From positions 24,856,061-24,920,060 of the forward strand of contig NC_051445.1 of the NCBI RefSeq assembly GCF_001649575.2: a DNA stretch of 64,000 bases. Direction: 5' to 3'. The DNA is from Kryptolebias marmoratus (Eukaryota; Chordata; Actinopteri; Cyprinodontiformes; Rivulidae). Shown one piece after another: positions 45,738 through 56,300 of this stretch; the first letter of the stretch is position 1, and each line of letters opens with the position of its first letter. A program made the position numbers and the translations under genes. The notes beneath the pieces were generated by a model. That model was not told the origin of the DNA, made no database searches, and saw only the letters and a program-made list of their open reading frames with translations.

Positions 45738-48700
45738 AATATTCTGCCTTCATGTCTGCATCCAGGGTCTTAAAAACTACACTTCCTTAACACCTTTAAT
45801 TAAATTAACAGCCTGTAGGTTTCTAACAGGCCAGATAACCTGGGTGAATTAGTAGCTAACATCCCTTTGACAAATTCCCAACATTAATATACAACAGAAT
45901 GGTAAATGGCCCAAGCTTATGTGGAGTCTTTTTAACCTCTCCAGGTTTTGCAAAGCCCTTTATATTGTTTCTCATTCACACACACAGCACGTCCAGTGCT
46001 TTCTGGTATAATAACACTCTATTTGCAGCACTTTTATATAATCATACACCAATAAAAATACACTTCAGCACGCAGCAGGGGCTGGGAATCAAACCCCCGA
46101 CTCTCCGACTGGAGGACGACTCAATCTCAGTTTGTGGTCTAATGACGCCACAATAATAAATTCACATTTTGCCCATAAAAGATTCTGAAATGTATTGTAG
46201 ATGAGTAAAATGTTGACAAACAGGATCACATTAAAAAGTAAAAATCTTTTTAGTTTTCTTTAGCAATCAGCATAGCAAGGACTAATAAACTAATGGATGA
46301 TTTATGATAAATTAAAGGAAGTTTAGCCTGACTTACTCCGGAGTGAAAATGTTGCCAAAAGCTATGGAGTTAGTGATCCTGGCAGAAAGCTGATAATAGT
46401 GTCAGTGAATGATATCTAATGAGTTATTGCGCCAGGAGTGACGGGGAGGAGACCGGCAAACCTTGACTGCCAGTCTTTGTGTGACGTAAACACCTCTGCA
46501 CAGAACAAAAACCGCCTTCACCAACCCCAACACAAGCGTCTCAATGAGGTGGGAGCTTCGCAAAGAGTGGAGAGTGGAGGGAGAGGGGCGGAGGTGGAGG
46601 AGGAGGAGGAGGAGGAAGGGGATCCAGGAGTTAAAGGAGGGGATCATCCCAACCTGAATATGAGAGATGGTGGAGGTGTGTGCGGGGGGAGAGTAAGAAC
46701 AAAAAATGTGGCAGTTTTCCACAGAAAAAAGTGAGCATACCTTAAAGATTATGTGATAAAAAAAGTAGAGGAACAAAATTAACTGAAGTCACTTGAATAC
46801 AACTAAAATACATACTTTGGCAAATCAGAATGACTTTTGTCTTGTCTTTATTCAATAAACTGTCTAATGTTCTTTAATCTAATGCCCTAAAATGCTCAAA
46901 TATTACATTTCATAATTTGTGGGGTTACGAGATGTGATGATGGGACTCACCAGAGACTTGGAGCTTTGTTTGGAAGGTGGCTGAAACAGCCGCACGGTGG
47001 TGGGTGTTTCCTTCTCGATGGAGTGTCTCCTCTGGGGGGTCTGCCGCCTCTCTGGCTGAGGTGTGGAGGAGATGGGCAGGAACATGGGTGGAGCTGGTGG
47101 TCATGGACACAGGATAAGAAATGTAGAAGAAAGAAAATGAGTATAATGGCTGCTTTCGATAGAAATACATATTACAGACTGGTACATACCAGGTTCACAC
47201 CTGGTACCAGGAAAGTACCAGGTATGTACCCTTTAAGTACCAGATACCAGATAAGTGACTTACCTGGTGTTGTACCTGACACTTACCTAGTACTTACCAG
47301 GTTCATAGCTGGTACCTACATACCTGGCACTTACAGAGTACTATCCTAATACTTACGTGGTACTTACAGGCTATGTACCTCATATGTACCTGGTACTTTC
47401 CCGGTACATATTTGGCACTTGCTGGGTATGTACCCTGATACTTACATGGTTCTTATCTGGTAAATACAGGTATTTACCCAGTACTTACCAGGTACATATC
47501 CGATACTTATCAAGTACGTACCCTGAGACCTACATAGTTCTTTCCTGGTACTTATAGACTATGTACCTTGTATGTACTTGGTAGTTACCTAGTATGTATC
47601 AGGTACCTGGTATGTACATACAGCCCTACATACTGGGTTGTAATTTCTATTGCTGCACTGGTTTTAATTAAAAAATACAAGGAACAGACTCAGGAAATCA
47701 TAGCCAGTGAGGTTGTAACTCTTAAAACTAACCATTCACGATCAGGCTGTGGTTTTGTTAACAAGGTAATGCAGATGTGATGACAGTCGTGGAAATTTTT
47801 CCTGACTCACTTTTCTTCCCCAGCACAGACTCTGGGGATGTATCATCCATCAGAGATGTCGCCACACTGGAGCTGCTCGCTGATGTTCGCCCAATCAGCT
47901 CATCCTGAATGTATAAATAATATGAACACTTCAGTCATCCTTTGCTCCACACGTGCAAGGTGCCAATTTAATTTTTTTTTTTTTTTTAAATCCACTTTCA
48001 TCACACTGACACACTTACATCTGAGTCGGAGCTGTCCAGCTCGGCGAGGCTGGGAGCCTTCAGGAGTTTTTTCCTCTGAGGTACAGACTGAGAACCGGAG
48101 GGCTCTACTCTGGGAGAGGCTGATCCGTTACTCAGAGACAGAGTGCTGGACGTCCTCCGGCCCATGTATGGACTGAACTCGTCTGCACAGAGCCACACAG
48201 GACGGGGTCACTCAGACATATGGAGGAGAAGGATTGAGATGAATCCCAACATGCCTCCTCTTATGCTCTCTTGCATCTCTACTGAATCACATTTTGGCTT
48301 TGTGTTGTTTTATTTGTACTTATTTAATTTGTTTTTGGAAACAGCTATTAAATGGTAACGTTTTTCACTGAAGGGTTAAGAAAAAGGATGCAGTGAGACT
48401 TGTCACAGAGGACTGAGGTCTGAGATCCATCTGAGGGTTGAAGAGGATGGGAAGGATGTGTTAACTTGTTCTGAGGGGAGACAAAGACACAGGCTAGTGT
48501 TACACACAGAACATGGACACCTTTGCAATGAAACATAACTTTAAAAACAGGTTCCTTGTAAGTTTGAAACTAAGCACTCACTCTTGTGTTGACAAAAATC
48601 TAAAAAATAGAAACTGATCTACATCCCAAGGTGCCTGATTCCAGGGCACAATATTTATTATTTAAAGCAAAAAGAAAACCCAAAGACAGTTTAGAGGGAT

Positions 48701-51700
48701 GGAGAAAATGAGTAAGAGAGAAGGAGGCAAGCAAATTCTGCAAAAGGGAAATTAATGCCACAAGTGAAATAGAAATACTAGTCTTTCAGCAACCAGACCT
48801 TTCTAAAACCCTCCCTCACAAGGTTTTTACCTGATCCTTTTAGGCATATTTGACATTTGTTTTAACCAAGTGTCAAAATTAAGGTATGCAACTAAGAAAA
48901 ATATTAGTTTGTAGGCAGGCAGGGACATAGAAAAGGCCAAAAGGTTAAAGGCAAACAAGGCCTTCCAAACCACAGCGTTGCTCATACTTTACCTATTCCT
49001 GTACGGAACAAATCCTGTGGCATACTGCGAGTTTTGCCAAAACCTAAAAGGGAATATCTCTTTCATTAGGACAGCAACAAGTAGATTACATTATTCAAAA
49101 TGCCAAATAATGTGATGCAAGCAACAGATCATTGTCTCAATTAAGCTTTTAATGCTCTTCCTGCTGGTTAAGTGCTTCTGGCTGCTCGAGCATATAAATA
49201 ACTGGTAGGTGTCGAGGTGCGATGTCTCAGCCGTGGGTTGCATCCCTCATGTGTACAGGCAAGAAGATATTTTCAAATTGTTCTTCTTGCTGTGTTGCGT
49301 TCTGCTCTAATACTCTTAAAATCGGGGAAAAAGGTGGAGATAAATGTGCACTGTGAGCAGGCTAGAGTTAACAAATCGCAAACAAGAGCTTATCACTGAC
49401 AGAAACACGCTGCAAAATGAAAGTGCATAGAGGGAAAGTTTACCCTAATAATTCCTAATAACCTAGAATGGTTACCTAATAATTCAAAAAAACAAACTGT
49501 CTCTGCACACTCCTGTGTGGGCTTTGAATAAACAGAGAAAACTCATATATATGTCTCTCTCTCTCTCTTAGATATATATATATATATGCCTTTTTTATCA
49601 TTCAACCTCTTCTGTGCTGTGAGAAGCTGCTCAGGATGGTTGGCAGTGTCTACTGTCTCCTAGGATGATGACTATCTGTCAGAAAGGCCTCCGTATGCAG
49701 CTGGTGGAGCTCTCCTGTCTCATGGGCAGGTCAGAAACACAGGAATACCACAAGGGTCTGTCCTCTTACCAACACTGTTCGCTTTCTATATGTCAGAGTT
49801 TCAGTTTCAGCACAATTCTGAATCTTGCAGAAGGTCTTTGATGGCTCTGCAATGATTCAAGATATACCAGAGTTCAGAGAGCTGATGGGGAAACTTTGTA
49901 GGGGGGTCCTTCAAGAACCATCTGTCTAGATCGAAGAGATGTGCTTTCGAATGTTACACAAAGGAGTGACTAAAAGGACCAATGTGTTTGCTTTCGCACA
50001 GCCAGAGGAACACGGTGATTGCACATCACTTGACCGCTTGTCACTGTGGCTACGTCACTTAATTATATACGTATTCACTATCAGAAACAACAACAACTCT
50101 GTTGATTTTGAGTCTTTTGTTTATTTTTTAAATGAGAGTTTGAAAGAGCAAGGAGTTCTGGAAGCCACAGCCCATACAACCAATCAGTCTCCTTTATGCT
50201 GCACACATTCAGTGAAGAGCTCGCCATCGCTGACAACAACAAAATTTAAAGTTAGTTTCCTCTGCTGCAGTTTTAGGACGGCAGGTCCAGGAAAAGTGTT
50301 CAGTGCTCAGCCAACCAACGCACACATATGTGCTGAGAGCCCACACTGAGCCAAGAAAGATGTCATACTGTATTTCTGAGGCGTTAGTCCTAGTTTTAAA
50401 CTTAAAACATGCTTGAACTGAACCTCAGTTTAGTCAAAAATGTTTTAAACCATTTCCTGACATCAGTTTTTGAGATCAAACATAGAAACTCAAGAGTCTT
50501 GATGCTCATTTAAACTGAGTCAAAGTGAAATAATTTCTTGGTATATATTTTGTATAATTTATTATAAATGGTGCATCAGGAGATCATTCTATCTATCTCC
50601 ATTTGATAACTTAACCATTAAACAGCCCAACACTGAGTACATGATACATCACCAGGATGTTAGAGACACCGCAGCTTTAATCCTGGGACACATCCAGTAT
50701 TTCTCGCTGAACGGGGCTCTCTAGGTACTGATTAAAACCTTCGTCATGTTGATTAAAGTGTCAGAGTTTGAAGCATTGCCCTGTAAAATAACTGCTCTCA
50801 CTAAAGAGGGAAGATTGAACACACAGACACACGCAGATCGTTGGACAACATGGATGACGGAGCGTGAAGTAAAGCTTGTGTTGTGATGGGACGCTGAGTT
50901 CAGTAGGAGAGGATGTGGAGGACTGCGGAACTCTGATTTGTCTGCTTCAGCAAATCATATCTTCAAGTTTAACAAAAAAAAAAAAATCAATTTCTGGTAG
51001 GATACAGCATATCAGAACACACTGTGCTTTTTATAGATCAGGATGCTGGACACTAATTCCATCCCAAAAGTCCCTGTGGTGCATGAAGGTCGCTTTTGTG
51101 TAAAGTTGATGATACTTAAGGAACTCAGGTGGCACTTCCTCTGCTGGATGACCCTTTCACTCTTTAATTGTAAGGCTGGCAACAAACTTCTCCCTCGGAG
51201 TCACATTACAGCACTTAGTGAAAGGGAGTTTAATGATAAAAGGCAACAGACTTTCTTTTTGGATGTTTCCAGCATGTTTTAATGTCATGAGAATGATCAA
51301 AAGAACAAAAAACGAAGATTTGTTATTTATTGGGATAACAGTAGGGTATGTGGATGTATTCCAGGATATCTATACTCAAAAATACTTAAAGCTGGGACAA
51401 TATCCTGAAATTTAGCTGAATAGAGTTGCAATTAAACTTTCACTTTCAATTAATTTATTATCTAAACTCAAATTTCAAGAGCAGTGACATCCTGTGATGT
51501 GATGTGATCTGTTCCAGCCAGGCAGAGAGACGATTATTATTCTTCCTTTAGGACACCCAAATGTTAATGAGACCAAGGGTTTAAAAAAATGAAGGGAAGT
51601 ATTATGCATGTTGTAAATCTAGCTAATGCTGGTATTAATAACTCTTAGCTCTGATTGTTTTTTGTAGAATGAATCTGTGCTGCATATTGTCCAGATAGGG

Positions 51701-53265
51701 TTTCTATTTGAAAGAAGATTCATGATTTTTTTAAGCCTAACTTAAGAATACGTACCCTCTAAGGCAGTTTAAATGTGAAGTCAAAGGCCTCGCTTTAAAC
51801 AGACACTAACATTTAGCAGAAACTATAAGATCATAGCTTGAATCTATTTTGAACAAAAGTTATAAACCGATGGATCTGTCTACACTCATCTTTATAAAAG
51901 CTCTCCTGGTACAACCACATCATCCCCCCCCCCCCGATCTCAGTTTGGACAGTTTGGACAAGCCCGCATCCAAAGCAGATTTTGCCATTTTGAAACAATT
52001 CCAGTCTTCCATGCAAACACTTCTATATAAACCTTTCAGCAGAATTATTATGAAATTTGTGTCAGAAGTGCTACAGCTTGCTGCTGCCACCTCTATTTGT
52101 GCATATATATATAAATGTAAATAACAGTATATAAGGAAATTGGCCGCGGTGTAAAAGGTCTATAAAATAGTGTTTGCTGCTCAACAACATTTTGGTGACT
52201 GGAGGCATTTTTAGACTTTAATCTTAGCTGCGGTCGGACTAGCTGTTAACTCTTCGGTCCTGTCAGAATTCAACTCTATTTCTTCAAACTGAGGCTGTTC
52301 AAAGAGCTAGCTACAGCAGGTAAGATATTAATTGTTTATAACTATTCACAGAACCCAACTTCAAAATATCTCATTAAAATCTCATTTTCACTCCATTTTT
52401 CCCTCCTTTTGTTCTTTTTTAGGAACTGGGAGAAGTATTTTCCCTTCAACTGCTAAGTTCTCCTTTATGTTTGCCACCTAGCTTTTAGTTTGTTGCTGGG
52501 CAGAAAACATAAAGCTTTATTAGAGTTTTTGCACAGAAAACATAGCCTGCCACAGCTAAAGATACTGGAGTTTGTAGGCCATAAAACCAAAATCCGAGGT
52601 GAAAAACACTCAGCTATAGTTTGTTAAACCTTAGTGCGTTCTTAAAGATATTTCATGGCCTTCTAAACATCTAAAATACTGAGTAGAATTGCTTTAACTA
52701 ATTTTATGCTTTAATTACATCAATTTTTCATTTGGTGGTTAACTGTTAAATGTTAAGTTAATCAAATCTGAGTATACTGAGCAACAATAATATGTCCTCC
52801 ATCTAAACGGTTTTCTTCTTTAGTTTTCTCAGAGTATCCATTGGACGCATCCTCCTACTGATCAGTTTCCCACTTCTCCATGTTTCACCTCCACAACGCA
52901 ACAACCAACCACCACCAAACACAGAAGCATGACATGAGGTGTGTATGCCGAGAGTGCTGTGTGCGTGTGTCTGTGTGTGTGTGTGTGGCCATGTATTTGT
53001 TACATTGTGGGGACAATTTTCCTAACATATACTACCTTGTGAGGACCAACTGCTCCTTGTGGGGACCAAAGCCTGGTCCCCATGAGGAGAAATGATGTTT
53101 TTGGGTTAGGGGTTAGGTTTAGGACTAAGGTGTGAATTGAGTTTAGGTTTGGTTTAGGGTTAGGTATGTACTGGTAATGGTTAGGGTCAGGGTTAGGCTG
53201 TAGTTAGGGTGTAGAAATGAATGGAAGTCAATGGAAAGTCCCTGCAAAGATAGAGAGACATAACA

Positions 53266-53326
<61 letters not shown>

Positions 53327-56300
53327 CAGATGAGCAGCCACCACATAGCAGATAACAGAAGGAGACAAAAAGCCAGGTAAGCAGCGGGAGAGACTTTACC
53401 TGACGCATCAAAACTGAAAGACATGCTAAGTGGCCGAATTACTGCAAAGAGAAACAGCCAGGGCATGGGACGGTTACTGCTGGTGAATTAGGTGACAAGT
53501 TAAGGCAAGACTTAAAAACACACAAAGTAAAGCAATCTGCTTGTATTTGGCAAATAATGCTGGGAAACATCATGTTGTCTGCTTTCACATCACAAAGATT
53601 TTATGTCTTCTGTGATGATAAATTTCAAAGAAGCCACAGCCAGTGATGAGAGTTTACTGTCATTCAAATACAGCAACAGTCTTTTTTTTTTTACTGCTGT
53701 TCAGCTGAATTCATGGCAGCTGCATCAACAAATCAGTCTGCACTTTTTCTACATTATGGGTAACTGGGTAATCTCTCCAAAAAGCAACCATGTTGTTTTT
53801 ATGGTCAATCAGTCACAGCATGGGCATGTTTACACCGTCTAAAACAACTCAGACCAGAAATCAGTGTTTATAACCTTAAATGTCTCTGTAAAGAACAACC
53901 ATCTGATGTAACAGTGACACAACGTAAAAGTGTAGGAAATGCAAAATGGTTGAACTTCACTCTTAGTTGGGCCACTTCTGGCTAGTTATTAACTCACCTC
54001 CCCTTTGACATGGGGTGCTTTCTAAACAGCTATAAGAACTTTTAGCTCCACTTGAAATGGTTACTGGGACGTATGTATTTGCTTTTGCACCACCAGGACA
54101 ACACCGTGCAACCCTCAGCTGATGGTCAGCACAGCCACATTCACCACCAACAACAATACAGGACTCCACGCTTGGAGCTGTGTTGTGGGCCTTAAAGTTG
54201 AGTTTGAATGAGTGCCACAAACACTCAGAAGGAGGAGTTACAGGAGCGTCCAAAGACAGCAAACAACAAAACCAGTGAAGTAGATTCTATTTTAGTTTTG
54301 GGAATGCAGTTTTAACATGATGCGCCAGTCAACATAAGCTTATGGACCAATCACATCCCTCTTGGGAGACCCTAGTGAGTCCCAAGACGACTCTTACTCT
54401 GAAACAGAAGCTAAAAGAAACCCAATTAAATGTAGTTATAAGACCTACGAATGGACACAATACTGCCAGCGTGCAAACAAAAACAAACAAAAATGTGACA
54501 AACACCTCAAATAGTTCTAAGTACTGTGAGTTGGTAATTTTTTCCCTGGTTCATCAAACTGAGATCCACTCGACTGCAATCTGCTGCACGTAAGATGCTG
54601 ACTGTTAATAAGAACTTCAACTAAATTTTAAAAAATCTTTTAATGGGCCTCTTTTATTAACAATTTCAGACCTGTTTTGTATTTTACAACCAAAAACAGT
54701 CAAAGTCGTAGCACAGGTCCTCTTCTAGTAACATTTAGCAACTTTTTTCACAGGCCTTAGATACATGTCATTAAAAATCAATGTCAGCACTTATTTTCAC
54801 AATTCCTTTGGATGAATGCAGTCAACCAAAGAGAGACTCTGCTGACCCTGACACATAAAACGATAAAAATTTCATGTCTCATAGGCTCCACAAACGAGTG
54901 GACGCAGTAACCATGAATTCAGCTTTGGTGTAAAAGAAATGCAGACACTTAGCATTATTTTCTGATCAACTTTCATTCTACTGCAAACAATACAGTCGAT
55001 AAAACACTTACAGGTATGAGCAGCAGGGTTACTTATAAATGGTTAGGCAACATCAACTACAGTAGCTGAAAGCAGAGGCACATTTAGTGGTGTAGTAAAG
55101 CTTCAAATAAACTGAAGCTGCTCGAAATAATAAAGCTGCTTCTTCTGGGTTCAACTTAAACCTTTACAGTGAAATGTGACGGTGTGTGCTGGAGAGTGTG
55201 AATGTGTGTGTGTGAAGCAATATCATAAATTTCAAATTCAAACCCAAATGAAGCGTTTTCTTACCCAGCCTTCCCCTGCGCATCATGTCAGGTGACACCG
55301 GGCGAAGTTTCCTTTCAGCCTTGATCTCCTCCAGGATCCGCTCGTGCAGAGTCGGAGGAGGCTGAGTCTGAGGCTTAAGCTTACGAGCTGACACCTAACA
55401 CAAAGTGACGGCGGGGGAAAGAAAAATCACCAGGGTGGAGTGGAAAAACTGACACGAATGGTTTGTAGTCTGTAGGACTGCTCCTCACCACTTCATAGTG
55501 TCTCTGCAAAGAAAGGATCCAACCTATTCTAAGCTGAAGTCTGTGCTATTAAAGGGCACTTACAGGATTGAGAGGCGGTCTGGACCTGATGAACTCCAGG
55601 ATGACTTCATGAGCACTTTTCTTTAACCTCGGTGGGATGTCTCCATTGACCTGAAAAACAAAGCAAAATATAAAAACGCACACATGAAATAAGAAACGCT
55701 GTAGCTTCAACACATAATCGAGTAATTTGCTCTAGGTAAAGACATGTTTAAAGTTAACTAAGGTAAAATAAATAAAATGAAAAACTGAAAAATGTGCATT
55801 TAATGGGTTTTAAAACGTGCCCAGTGTTGGTGAGGTTCTGATGTGAGGAGAGCGGATGTTCTCAGGTCAACCAGGAGCATTTAGACAGATGATTTTAGTA
55901 AAGTTGAGGGAATATGCAACTACAGGTGGAAAGTGTACTGAAATACTCAACTCAAGTAAAAGTACAGTTACTCCATTGAACTTTTACTCAAGTACAAGTA
56001 AAGTTAATTGTTTAAAACTCTATTCAAGTCAACAGTAAGGCATTAAACATTTACTTTGAGGAAAAGTTACTTATTACATTTTTGGTTGTTTTTTTGTTTT
56101 TTTTTACAGTGGGAAGGCGTCCCCTGCGGATCACGAAGGTCAAGAGGAACATTACTTTGTCAAACGAGCTCTTACATAAAATAAGAGCCTCACAATAAAA
56201 GGACAAGCTTTCAAAGATCCCCTCCATCCATAAGGCAAACACTGTTTTACCAACAGAAACAAAGTCATGTGAACAGAAATACCTAACAGCAACCATGACA

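Noticed and set aside
46075..46110. Possible tRNA gene (T-arm-like GGGTTTGATTCCC on the minus strand)
   Set aside because: No full cloverleaf or A box at the right distance; better read as a SINE-type repeat.
47180..47630. CRISPR-like appearance of the repeated TACC/GGTA units
   Set aside because: Units are degenerate and directly adjacent, without constant repeats or unique spacers; the genome is vertebrate.
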